Below, in pieces: positions 26,718 to 34,342 of a stretch of DNA of 64,000 nt. The DNA is from an uncultured Clostridia bacterium (lineage in GTDB: Bacteria > Bacillota > Clostridia > Christensenellales > UBA1242), in assembly GCA_934757845.1 (NCBI GenBank), contig CAKVLQ010000006.1, forward strand, positions 23,939-87,938. Direction: 5' to 3'. Position 1 is the stretch's first letter, and the number at the start of each line of letters is the position of its first letter. The translations under genes were made by a program, and so were the position numbers. The notes beneath the pieces are model-generated. The model searched no databases, had not been told where the DNA came from, and worked only from the letters and a program-made list of their open reading frames with translations.

Positions 26718-26990
26718 ATGATTGAAATTAAAAACGATTTATTTGATATTGTTAAAAAAATTAAAGAAATTAATTCTAATTATAGGGTTTTTAGAAATAT
26801 TGTTAAACATAGGTTTGAAATTTATTTTTTGCGTGGTGTGAATTTAACGCTTGAACTGGTTTGTCCGTTTGATAAACTAGATTATAGAATTATTAATCTT
26901 CTTAACAAAACAAAAGTTGAAAACGCCGATGAAATTTTTGACGAAATTGAAAAATCTAATGCTAAATTGTGTGGAGGAAATTTGATATGA
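26718..26990 (+). CDS. Small structural-module protein, 90 residues
   Basis: No family recognised. It is a small mixed alpha-beta protein: a helix (LFDIVKKIKEINSNYRVF), strands (FEIYFLRGVNLTLELVCPF) and a C-terminal helix (NADEIFDEIEKSN). GGAG precedes the ATG. Its stop overlaps the start of the next gene in ATGA, so both are translated together. Proteins of this size just after the capsid gene are often head-completion or decoration proteins; here that is a guess from position only. Confidence 0.6.
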   Translation: MIEIKNDLFDIVKKIKEINSNYRVFRNIVKHRFEIYFLRGVNLTLELVCPFDKLDYRIINLLNKTKVENADEIFDEIEKSNAKLCGGNLI

Positions 26991-27592
26991 AATTAAGAGA
27001 TGTTGTGAAATTGTCTGCCACGATGCTTTCGCTTGATGACATTTTAAATGCGAGTAAAATTTATGATGCAACTTTTGACATAACAAAAGAATATAATGTA
27101 GTAACCGAAGGAAATGAAAAAACCGAAGAAGAAAAATTGATTGAACTTTTGGTTAGGTGCTTTAATTTGGTTTATTCCGAACTTGCAACTGATTATATTC
27201 CTTTGGTTGTTTGCGAAAATATTGCTGTTTTGAAGGGGAGTTTTAATTTAACTGGCCTTGATAATAAATTTTATAAACTTATAAAACTTGTTGATAATTT
27301 TGGACTTGAAGTTAAGTGTGAAATTTTTGACAATGTTTTGTATGCCAAAAACGGCGAATATAAAATTATTTATTGCTATAAACCAGAATTTGCAACTTTG
27401 AATAGTGATTTGAACGATTTTAACGGGAAAATTACAGACAGAGTTTTTGCACTTGGGCTTTGCAAAGAATATTGTTATATTTGCGGTCAATATGAAGAAA
27501 GCAAAGATTATAAACAAAAATTTGAAGACAGTTTGATTTCTTGTGAAAAAAACAAGAAAAACATCGTTATGCCCAAAAGAAGGTGGCTATAA
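26987..27592 (+). CDS. Putative portal adaptor / head-completion protein
   Basis: 201 residues. ATG 26987 is chosen because GGAGG lies just upstream and it forms an ATGA overlap with the previous stop. The start (KLRDVVKLSATML) and the late helix-rich segment with ALGLCKEYCYICGQYEESKDYKQKFEDSL match the usual layout of podovirus head-tail adaptors, in which a four-helix bundle ends in 'xGxYEEAxxYxxxY'. A beta-rich insert (YAKNGEYKIIYCYKPEF) lies between the helices. It sits between capsid and nozzle genes, the standard place for an adaptor. Confidence is moderate because no catalytic residue can confirm it. Confidence 0.6.
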   Translation: MKLRDVVKLSATMLSLDDILNASKIYDATFDITKEYNVVTEGNEKTEEEKLIELLVRCFNLVYSELATDYIPLVVCENIAVLKGSFNLTGLDNKFYKLIKLVDNFGLEVKCEIFDNVLYAKNGEYKIIYCYKPEFATLNSDLNDFNGKITDRVFALGLCKEYCYICGQYEESKDYKQKFEDSLISCEKNKKNIVMPKRRWL

Positions 27593-29115
27593 TGATTGAG
27601 AAGAAATCTGACACAATTATTAAACCAAAAAAACTTGTTGTTAAAATTGAAGATTTTTCAAAAGGGCTTAATCTTGACAAAGACCAAAATGTTTTAAATC
27701 CAAATTATTGCGTTAGCGTTTATAACTATGCTTTGAATAAAGGTGCTTTAACCGAAAGTTATGGGCTTAAAAATTTGGAATGCCCTAACTATGCCAACGA
27801 TGAAATTAACAACATGGAACAAGACTGGGAAAGCACTTGGGTTGATCTTAAAAATGTTTGGTTTTATAAAATGTATGACAAGTATGGAAGGGCTGACAAA
27901 CTTATGTTTTATGGCGGTGATAAGGGGCTTTATTTTAGCCATATCATAACCGAAAGCCCATCTATTACGGGTTATTTTGAAAACAAATATGCCGAGAAAC
28001 CAACATTTTGTTATAACATTAAATATAACAATGTTGACTATAATTTATTTGGCTCTGAAAACATGGGTGTTTATAAAGTTTTTAATAATAAAGTTCCTGT
28101 TTTGATGGAGGATTTTCCAAATTTAAGCAGTATGTGTGAAGACAAAGAAAAACTTTTTGGCTGTGGTTATGGCGAAAGAAATTTTGTTTATTATCATACA
28201 AATAAAAACTTTTTGGGTTGGACAACAACCGATGAAGATAGTGGTAAAATTGAAATGAATGACGAACGGGGCAAAATTAATAGAGTAATTCCATTTTTTG
28301 GTTATGTGTTTGCAATAAGAGATTATGGAATTTCTAAAATTATTAATTATGAAAATAAAACCGATTTTGATGTTGTTCATTTAAGTTTGTCGGGAAGCAA
28401 AATTTATGAAAACACGGCTTCTATTTGTGGCGACAAAATGATTTATCTTTCAAAAGACGGGCTTTGCAGTTTTAATGGCGTTTCGAGCAAAATATTGCCA
28501 GTTAGTGTTAATGATATGTTTATTAATCAAAACAACGATAATGCTATTGGCGTGTTTTATTCGGGCAAATATTATTTGGCTTGCAGGCTTGATTTTGAAG
28601 ATAACAACAAAGTTGGCTGTGAAAATGAAGCGAACTTTAAAAATAATGCACTTTTAATTTTGAATACCGAAACAAACAAGTTTGAAATTTTGCGTGGACT
28701 TGATATTGCAAGTATGTGTGCCGTTCAATTTAACAGCATGGATAAAATTGCGATAATTCTTAACAGTATTCAAACACAAAGAGTTTTTGAACTTGACAAA
28801 AGTGGAAAACTTTATAACACAATATTGACAAAAGAATGGATTTCTCCTTTAACTGACCTTGGATATTCTGACAAAATTAAGTTTGTTAGAGATTTGAGTG
28901 TGCTTTCAAGATTTGATGCTTTTGTTACAATTTTTACTGAAAAAGAAAGCAAAACTTTTAAGATTTTGGGAAGTGATATGCTTAACAAAATAAGAGTTAA
29001 TGTTAAGGGAAAACAAATTGGAATTAAAATTAAGAGCGTAACGGATAAAGCATATATTGCAAACTTAAATTTGAATATAGACCTGCTTGAATATGGATTT
29101 AATAGCAAAAAATAA
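27592..29115 (+). CDS. Tail-nozzle-like beta-propeller protein
   Basis: 507 residues. ATG 27592 overlaps the preceding stop by one base and has AAGGTGG 8 nt upstream; GTG 27583 is a weaker option. The opening is typical of podovirus nozzle or DNA-stabilisation proteins: FSKGLNLDKDQNVLNPNYC, then a 'GALTESYGLKNLE' segment. Repeated propeller blades follow, for example YNNVDYNLFGSENMGVYKVFN, FFGYVFAIRDYGISKI and KMIYLSKDGLCSFNG. A C-terminal beta domain finishes the protein. In P22-type particles this position is filled by the short tail that plugs and extends the portal. No tail spike, needle or fibre gene follows it. Confidence 0.65.
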   Translation: MIEKKSDTIIKPKKLVVKIEDFSKGLNLDKDQNVLNPNYCVSVYNYALNKGALTESYGLKNLECPNYANDEINNMEQDWESTWVDLKNVWFYKMYDKYGRADKLMFYGGDKGLYFSHIITESPSITGYFENKYAEKPTFCYNIKYNNVDYNLFGSENMGVYKVFNNKVPVLMEDFPNLSSMCEDKEKLFGCGYGERNFVYYHTNKNFLGWTTTDEDSGKIEMNDERGKINRVIPFFGYVFAIRDYGISKIINYENKTDFDVVHLSLSGSKIYENTASICGDKMIYLSKDGLCSFNGVSSKILPVSVNDMFINQNNDNAIGVFYSGKYYLACRLDFEDNNKVGCENEANFKNNALLILNTETNKFEILRGLDIASMCAVQFNSMDKIAIILNSIQTQRVFELDKSGKLYNTILTKEWISPLTDLGYSDKIKFVRDLSVLSRFDAFVTIFTEKESKTFKILGSDMLNKIRVNVKGKQIGIKIKSVTDKAYIANLNLNIDLLEYGFNSKK

Positions 29116-29338
29116 AATTAAAAATGAACTTAAAAAAAAGTATTATTTATGCTTTTTGGACGAAAAAGAATTTATGCAAAAAGACCTTGATAAAATTTTG
29201 AACAGTTTGGGCTTTGTTGAAGAAAAAAAAGAAAACGACCCTAAAAAAGATTTGATTAAAGAAAAAAACGAAGCAATTAACTGTTTGGATATTAAAAAAA
29301 TTAAAACTTTAAATTTTGAAATTAACAATGTTGATTAG
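29093..29338 (+). CDS. Small charged protein of the island, 81 residues
   Basis: No family recognised. It starts inside the end of the nozzle gene (ATG 29093, or TTG 29087) and is likely translated by coupling. The sequence is Lys/Glu-rich and helical, with a conserved-looking core FLDEKEFMQKDLDKILNSLGF. It has no signal or membrane span. Its location between the nozzle and holin-like genes suggests a minor virion or assembly factor, but nothing in the sequence proves that. Confidence 0.5.
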   Translation: MDLIAKNKIKNELKKKYYLCFLDEKEFMQKDLDKILNSLGFVEEKKENDPKKDLIKEKNEAINCLDIKKIKTLNFEINNVD

Positions 29339-29346
29339 GCGATTTT

Positions 29347-29586
29347 ATGTGGGAAAAAATAGTTAACTTGGCTATTTCTAATGGACTTTTTGCGGTTTTG
29401 TTTTTGGGATTGTTGATTTATTTGTTAAAAGACAGTTCTAAACGAGAAAAAAAATATCAGCAAACTATTGAATGCTTGAACAAGCATTTAGATGTTGTTG
29501 AGGATATTGAAAAGAATGTTGAAGAAATTAAAACCGAAGTGAAAAGTTCAAAAACAAGAGCAAAAAACAAAACGAAAGCAATTTAA
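29347..29586 (+). CDS. BhlA/UviB-like holin peptide
   Basis: 79 residues: one N-terminal membrane span (LAISNGLFAVLFLGLLIYLL), a basic segment (KDSSKREKKYQ), an amphipathic helix (LNKHLDVVEDIEKNVEEIKTEVKS) and a very basic tail. This is the layout of the BhlA/UviB holin-like family found in Bacillota phages and bacteriocin plasmids, which make holes in the membrane to start lysis. The ribosome binding site is weak, so low expression or coupling is likely. Directly followed by a second holin-like gene. No endolysin lies alongside. Confidence 0.65.
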   Translation: MWEKIVNLAISNGLFAVLFLGLLIYLLKDSSKREKKYQQTIECLNKHLDVVEDIEKNVEEIKTEVKSSKTRAKNKTKAI

Positions 29587-29596
29587 GGAAAAAAAT

Positions 29597-29944
29597 ATGA
29601 AAAAATTTTTGAACTATAAATTCTTGATGACAGTTTTGGCTGCGGTTGTTGTTTTGTTGGAAGTTTTGATGGATGTTTTTAAGATTAATCTTAACATTGA
29701 AGCAGTAATTTCTGTGTCTGTGGCAATAATTGGGCTGATGGTTACTATTGGCGTTGTTGACAAAGATAAAACTGACAAAGATGTTAAAACAAGGGAAGAC
29801 CTTAAAGATTTTGAAAAAAATAATAAAACAGAAGAAAATAACGATAAAACGGCTGAAAACGATAAAACTGAAACCGAAAGCATTGAATTGATTGATGCTG
29901 ATGAAAATTCAGTTTTGGATAAAAAGGACAATGACAAAGAATAA
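29597..29944 (+). CDS. Second holin-like membrane protein
   Basis: 115 residues with two N-terminal membrane spans (residues 8-26, FLMTVLAAVVVLLEVLMDVF; and 34-52, VISVSVAIIGLMVTIGVVD), then a long acidic, Lys/Asp/Glu/Asn-rich tail that is probably disordered. Two spans with a charged tail match small phage holins of the phiLC3 type, though the tail here is acidic, not basic. AAGG lies upstream of the ATG. It is the last gene before the island's terminator. A membrane anchor or antiholin for the preceding peptide are other options. Confidence 0.6.
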   Translation: MKKFLNYKFLMTVLAAVVVLLEVLMDVFKINLNIEAVISVSVAIIGLMVTIGVVDKDKTDKDVKTREDLKDFEKNNKTEENNDKTAENDKTETESIELIDADENSVLDKKDNDKE

Positions 29945-29950
29945 TAAAAA

Positions 29951-29978
29951 AATAGGCAACTATTTGTTGCCTATTTTT
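29951..29978 (+). terminator. Terminator closing the virion island
   Basis: aataggcaac and gttgcctatt form a perfect 10-bp stem around tattt, followed by T residues. The 110 bases after it, up to the next gene, show nothing recognisable, in particular no att-like repeat. Confidence 0.85.
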
Positions 29979-30089
29979 AATAGTCTTTTGATGAAACTTG
30001 CACACATAGTTTTGGATATGAATTTGTTAAAATTTTTTGTTTAAAATTTTGATTTTTAACTATTAACAAATATATAACAAAAATTTTAA

Positions 30090-31016
30090 TTAATGAGAGA
30101 ACTTTACAAGTTCACGAGTTTTGTTGAACATTCGGGCTTTTATAATTGTGTCGGTTGTGATTTTTGTGTTCTTTTTTGCAATTAGTTCGTTGTTTGCTGA
30201 ATATATGTTTTGTTCAAGTTTTCGACCAATTAAAAATTCAAAATTTGATATTACTAGCCCTGGTTGAGAAGGGGTTTCAGTTAGGCTATATTTTGTTTTT
30301 GGTTTTGCATTAATGCTAACTATTTCGTTTGAAAAATTGTTTTGCGAAGTTGTTAGCAAATTTGTTTGATTTGTTAAAATTTCGGTTTTAATTTGTTCGT
30401 TATCAAGGCTTGGCTCAATCGCTTTTATTGGTGTTTCCTCTGTTTTTGGTTCGGTTTTTGCAGGTTTTTCGGCATTTTGTGAGTTTAAAATATAAACTTT
30501 GTTGGCGTTTGTAACTTTTATGTCTTGAATTTTTACGCAATTAGACTTTCGAGATTTTAAACTTGAAATTTTGGCTTTTTGATTTTCGTCTTGAACTATT
30601 ACAATGCTGTTTCCGCAAGAGATTATGTCGGCAGTCATTATTTCTTTTTCATCAACCATAATTGAGTGTACAAAAAAGGTGTCGGTTAAAACAACATCGC
30701 TAACTTTTCCAAGATATTTTCCCAAAAAAGTGAACACACTTGAATTTATAGGCGATGGCTTGTCTAAAACATTTGTTGTTGCACCAAGTGGTGTTAAATA
30801 TTGGTCGTCTTTTATTATAATTGCATTTTCGCCATTTGAATAAATTGAATTAATTTGCAAAACTTTATCTTCAAAATCTTCTTCGTTATCAAACAAAACA
30901 AGATATTTTAGCCTTTTAAAATTTTGATTAAAAACGCCCGTTTTTACAATTCCTTCATTTTTGCAACAGTTTAGGCTTAAAACGGGTTTTGTTAATATGT
31001 CGGTTAATTTTATCAT
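30090..31016 (-). CDS. PRC-barrel domain protein
   Basis: 308 residues, cytoplasmic. Start fixed by AGGAGG. Two short beta-barrel segments of the PRC kind are seen: residues 1-60 (LTKPVLSLNCCKNEGIV ... LKYLVLFDNEEDF) and about 95-140 (FLGKYLGKVSDVVLTDTFFVHSIMV). A Glu/Thr/Pro-rich linker (KPAKTEPKTEETPIKAIEP) follows, then a C-terminal part with FLIGRKLEQNIYSANNELIAKKNTKI, itself PRC- or SH3-like. PRC-barrels in Bacillota (YlmC/YmxH type) bind partner proteins or RNA. Its job here is unknown. It lies opposite to the island and carries its own ribosome binding site, so it is probably a host gene. Confidence 0.65.
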   Translation of the reverse strand: MIKLTDILTKPVLSLNCCKNEGIVKTGVFNQNFKRLKYLVLFDNEEDFEDKVLQINSIYSNGENAIIIKDDQYLTPLGATTNVLDKPSPINSSVFTFLGKYLGKVSDVVLTDTFFVHSIMVDEKEIMTADIISCGNSIVIVQDENQKAKISSLKSRKSNCVKIQDIKVTNANKVYILNSQNAEKPAKTEPKTEETPIKAIEPSLDNEQIKTEILTNQTNLLTTSQNNFSNEIVSINAKPKTKYSLTETPSQPGLVISNFEFLIGRKLEQNIYSANNELIAKKNTKITTDTIIKARMFNKTRELVKFSH

Positions 31017-31088
31017 TGAAATCCTCCTAGAATTTATTATACAATATGCTTTGATTTAAAATTTTATTAACACTTTTTGGTTTTGTGT

Positions 31089-31116
31089 TTGAATTTGAGG
31101 GCGATTGTGCTATAAT
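31089..31116 (+). promoter_or_regulatory. Promoter of the SPFH/zinc-ribbon gene (leaderless)
   Basis: TTGAAT (31089-31094), 16 nt, TATAAT (31111-31116) with extended TG. The ATG at 31123 begins 6 nt later. Confidence 0.8.
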
Positions 31117-31122
31117 TTGTGC

Positions 31123-32133
31123 ATGGGATTGTTTAAACTTTTTAAAAAGAAAACTCAAAAGTTTGAAATAAACAAAATTAATGAAGATAATTTGGTGGTT
31201 ATGCTTTGCCCAAAAAACAAAATTAAACTTGGGGCAAAAATTGTTGTTCCTGAAAATTTTTGTGCGGTTGTGTTAAGTAAAGAAAAACTTTTGGACGAGT
31301 TTCCTAGCGGAGAATTTGAAATTGGCGGGCTTACTTGCCCAAAGGTTTGCAAACTTAACAAACTTGACAAGCCAACAAAAGATGGGTATAAAACCGAATT
31401 TGGTGCTGATTTTTATTTTGTTAATTTGAAAGAGAATGTTGTTAAAAATTCATTTTTTGTTAAAAAATATAAAACGGAAGTTGAAATTTTGCTGTTATAT
31501 AAAGTTGAAGATTGCAAAAAGTTTTTGAATTTTTTGAAAGATGAACAAGCGGTGTTTGAAAATGATTTTGCTCAAAATGAACTTAAATTTTATGCAAGCC
31601 AAATTGTTTATTATTATGCTTTGGATAACAAGACTTTTGATAAAAACAAAATAGAAATTGCGTTAAGAGAAAAACTTAACAAAATTGGAATTTTGCTTGA
31701 AAATTTTGAAATGAAAACAAATGCTTATCAAGATGGGGTTGATGAAAAAGATAACAAAAAAACAATGAATGTTAATAATTTTGAAAATATTAAAAACGAA
31801 GAAAACGAAAAGAGTTTGAGTAATTTTGATGGTTTGGTTAATCAAACAAGTGAAGATTTGAAAGAATGCGAGCATGGTGAAAAAGAAAATGCAAACATTG
31901 GTTTTGAAAAGAAACGAAGTTCGGTGGTTGACCTTGATGATATTAAAACTTCAAACATAACCTTTTTTGCTTGTCCAAAATGCGGAACAAGGCTTGCAGA
32001 AAACGCAAGCAAATGTTTTGTTTGCGGAGAAAGTTTTGTTGAAAAAAATTTGTGTGAAAATTGCGGAAGGGAAATTTCAAAGCAAGATTATGTTTGCCCT
32101 TATTGCAAAAGTGTTATAATATGGCAAAAATAA
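31123..32133 (+). CDS. YdjI-like SPFH protein with C-terminal zinc ribbons
   Basis: 336 residues. ATG 31123 is chosen because it sits 6 nt after the promoter; the TTG at 31105 lies inside the promoter. Residues 30-200 fit the YdjI/'virion core' SPFH group: GAKIVVPENFCAVVLSKEKLLDEFPSGEFEI, then a beta-alpha membrane-associating fold. A low-complexity Asn/Glu linker leads to two zinc ribbons: FFACPKCGTRLAENASKCFVCG and LCENCGREISKQDYVCPYC, eight cysteines in four CxxC pairs. The protein probably sits on the inner face of the membrane. The 'virion core' name is a historical annotation from poxvirus similarity and does not link it to the nearby capsid island. Confidence 0.7.
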   Translation: MGLFKLFKKKTQKFEINKINEDNLVVMLCPKNKIKLGAKIVVPENFCAVVLSKEKLLDEFPSGEFEIGGLTCPKVCKLNKLDKPTKDGYKTEFGADFYFVNLKENVVKNSFFVKKYKTEVEILLLYKVEDCKKFLNFLKDEQAVFENDFAQNELKFYASQIVYYYALDNKTFDKNKIEIALREKLNKIGILLENFEMKTNAYQDGVDEKDNKKTMNVNNFENIKNEENEKSLSNFDGLVNQTSEDLKECEHGEKENANIGFEKKRSSVVDLDDIKTSNITFFACPKCGTRLAENASKCFVCGESFVEKNLCENCGREISKQDYVCPYCKSVIIWQK

Positions 32134-32153
32134 TGAAAAATTTTGAGCCAGTA

Positions 32154-32182
32154 TTGACAAAAATATGATTTAATTATATAAT
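32154..32182 (+). promoter_or_regulatory. Promoter of the DUF1858 operon
   Basis: TTGACA (32154-32159), 17 nt, TATAAT (32177-32182), followed by AAAGGAG before the ATG at 32206. Confidence 0.85.
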
Positions 32183-32205
32183 AAAAAAGTAAAGGAGATT
32201 ATATT

Positions 32206-32406
32206 ATGGAAAAATTTATTGTTACAAAAGACACTATTTTGGCAGATATTCTTGATTTTGTTGATGACGCTGAACCAATTTTGCTTGGTTTTGGAATGCA
32301 TTGTTTGCATTGTCCACACTCTGTGATGGAAACTTTGGAAGAAGCGTGCCAAACTCATGGAATTGACATTAATTTGGTGCTTGAAAAACTTAATGAAAAC
32401 AAATAG
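32206..32406 (+). CDS. DUF1858 protein
   Basis: 66 residues, the usual length of this small family. The hallmark GMHCLHCPHSVMETLEEAC near residue 30 contains the CxxC pair and the following helix. Members often stand alone or are fused to hybrid-cluster or redox proteins and are thought to bind metal or sense redox state. AAAGGAG precedes the start. It leads a three-gene run with two envelope proteins; a functional link to them is not evident. Confidence 0.85.
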   Translation: MEKFIVTKDTILADILDFVDDAEPILLGFGMHCLHCPHSVMETLEEACQTHGIDINLVLEKLNENK

Positions 32407-32414
32407 GAGAAAAC

Positions 32415-33257
32415 ATGAAAAAAATTGTTAAACTTTTGATTGTTTTGATTGTTTTGTGCGGTCTTGGGTTTGTGATTTACAAAGTTGTGGACAAGCCTGA
32501 AACATTGAACATGAACGAATACGTTAGCAGTCAAAATGAAAAAATAAACAAAACAAATGGCGATTTGACAAATATCAAAGCCAAATTTAATATGTCGGGT
32601 GAAAACTATTCAAAAGTTTCGCTTGAAAGCAATTTGTTTGAAGAAATTAACAGCGCAACAAGTTTTTATTTTGATTTGCTTGGTGATATTCAACTTGATA
32701 AAAATGACATTAAAAAAATAAAAAGTATTTCAACAAAATTTGAAAGTGCTTTGAGTGAACTTGACGAGGCTATTACATCACTTGATAATTATTTAAAACT
32801 TGAAAACAAAAATGATAGTGAAATTTTTGAAAGAGAGAAAAAAATTGGTGAAAAACTTGAAATTTTGAACAATTTGAGTTTTGAATTGAATGAAATTTTT
32901 GAAAATTTTTGTGAAAACAAAATTTTTGCAGGAAAGAGTTTTGACCTTGGGTTTAAACTTGTTGAATGCAAAACTATGATGATAAAATCATGCAAAAATG
33001 CGGGAGGAAACAATTTTGCGTTTTTAACCGCAGTTGAAAACAAAATTTCAGATTTTTTTGCTAATAATCAAAATGCAGATAACGAAATGATAAAATTTGT
33101 TATCTTGTTCAACAACTTTGAAAAAAGTGATTGGCAACATTGTTTTGATGCTTATTTTGAAAGTGGAAATGTTGCGTCTTATAACAAAATTTCACAAACT
33201 GATTTTAACAATCTTTTAAATTGCCTTAATAAGGAGAGTTATTATGAAAAAGTTTAG
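32415..33257 (+). CDS. Membrane-anchored helical protein
   Basis: 280 residues with one N-terminal span (VKLLIVLIVLCGLGFVIYKVV) and an extracytoplasmic, almost wholly helical body of alternating charged and hydrophobic residues. No family recognised. AGGAG precedes the ATG. It overlaps the next gene, a lipoprotein of similar helical type, by 14 nt, so the two probably work together at the membrane. Both are acidic-basic mixed and have no enzymatic motif. Confidence 0.7.
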   Translation: MKKIVKLLIVLIVLCGLGFVIYKVVDKPETLNMNEYVSSQNEKINKTNGDLTNIKAKFNMSGENYSKVSLESNLFEEINSATSFYFDLLGDIQLDKNDIKKIKSISTKFESALSELDEAITSLDNYLKLENKNDSEIFEREKKIGEKLEILNNLSFELNEIFENFCENKIFAGKSFDLGFKLVECKTMMIKSCKNAGGNNFAFLTAVENKISDFFANNQNADNEMIKFVILFNNFEKSDWQHCFDAYFESGNVASYNKISQTDFNNLLNCLNKESYYEKV

Positions 33258-34272
33258 TTCAATTTTGGTTTGTTTTATGCTAATGCTTGTAGTGCTTTTG
33301 GGTGGTTGCTCGAAGGCGGATAATGCAAGTTTGCTTGATATTAGGCAAAAATATAGTGATATAAGTTCAAGTTTTGAAGGTTTGTTTGTTGGTGATGCTT
33401 TTAATCCAAGTTATTGCGACCAAATGCTTAATGCAACAAAAAGTGCCGAAACTGGCAAATTTTATTATTTGAAATCGGACAATAGTGAATATTCTTTTGA
33501 AAATCGAAATGTATATGGGCTTTTATTTAGGTCTACAAATTCAACATTTATGACTTGTGAAAGCACTTTTAAAATTAATGCTTATAATAACCTAGCAAAC
33601 AAGCAAAACAAAAAAAATATGTATTTAAGTTTGGAAAGTTTGCAAAACAATTTAAATAAACTTGTGTCTTCTAAAAAGAACCTTGAAGATTGTTTCGTTT
33701 ATGGTTCAAAATCTTATTTGGATATTGCAAAAGATTCCACTACAAACGAATTTTTAAAAGTTTATTTGGAAGATTTGAATAATTGTTTGAATGATTTTTT
33801 GATTTTTAATGAAAATTTTGACCAAATTTTGAAAAATAATATTTATAAAGAACTTGGTCTTTATTCGCAAATAAATTTGAATGAACTTTTGTATGCTTCG
33901 CCAGTTACTGAAATTAATATGTTATCTAATCAAGAATTAATTAATAGTTGCAATATTTTAATTTCTAACTATTTGTTAAATTATTCTTATGCACAAAAAG
34001 GCGATATTAATGAAAATGAAAATCTTGTGAACAACTTGAAAAGTTTGGTTAATCTTGAAATTTCATTTAATAAAGATAATGTTAGTGAAAGTTCAAAAAT
34101 TGAAACTTACAAAATTTTGAAAACTCTTGAAGACGGGCTTTTAAAACAAAAAGATTTGTTTAATCAAAAAGCAAAAAGTGAAAGTGAAATTGACAAAAAT
34201 TTTGTTAGCAATTATTCAATCAATTTGTTGAATTATTCAAGCAAACTTATAGAATATTTAAAAAGTTTATAA
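33244..34272 (+). CDS. Lipoprotein of unknown function
   Basis: 342 residues. The signal peptide ends in a clear lipobox (VVLLGGCSKAD), so it is anchored outside the membrane by its N-terminal cysteine. The mature part is helical, Asn/Ser/Lys-rich and without a recognised domain. AAGGAG lies at the right distance before the ATG, inside the end of the preceding gene. The operon ends just after it. It may form a complex with the preceding membrane-anchored protein. Confidence 0.75.
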   Translation: MKKFSSILVCFMLMLVVLLGGCSKADNASLLDIRQKYSDISSSFEGLFVGDAFNPSYCDQMLNATKSAETGKFYYLKSDNSEYSFENRNVYGLLFRSTNSTFMTCESTFKINAYNNLANKQNKKNMYLSLESLQNNLNKLVSSKKNLEDCFVYGSKSYLDIAKDSTTNEFLKVYLEDLNNCLNDFLIFNENFDQILKNNIYKELGLYSQINLNELLYASPVTEINMLSNQELINSCNILISNYLLNYSYAQKGDINENENLVNNLKSLVNLEISFNKDNVSESSKIETYKILKTLEDGLLKQKDLFNQKAKSESEIDKNFVSNYSINLLNYSSKLIEYLKSL

Positions 34273-34279
34273 CTTTATG

Positions 34280-34301
34280 GGCAACATTAGTTGCCTTTTT
34301 T
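34280..34301 (+). terminator. Terminator of the DUF1858 operon
   Basis: ggcaac and gttgcc around atta, followed by a T run. Confidence 0.8.
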
Positions 34302-34342
34302 GTTTTTTTGGGTTAAAATAAAAAAATAAATTAGGAGAAATT

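Noticed and set aside
21188..29978. A complete, inducible prophage
   Set aside because: No integrase, repressor, replication, tail-fibre or endolysin gene and no att-like direct repeats at either side.
31123..32133. Virion core protein belonging to the capsid island
   Set aside because: The similarity is to the YdjI-type SPFH group, a cellular family; it lies beyond the island's terminator and an opposing gene, with its own promoter.
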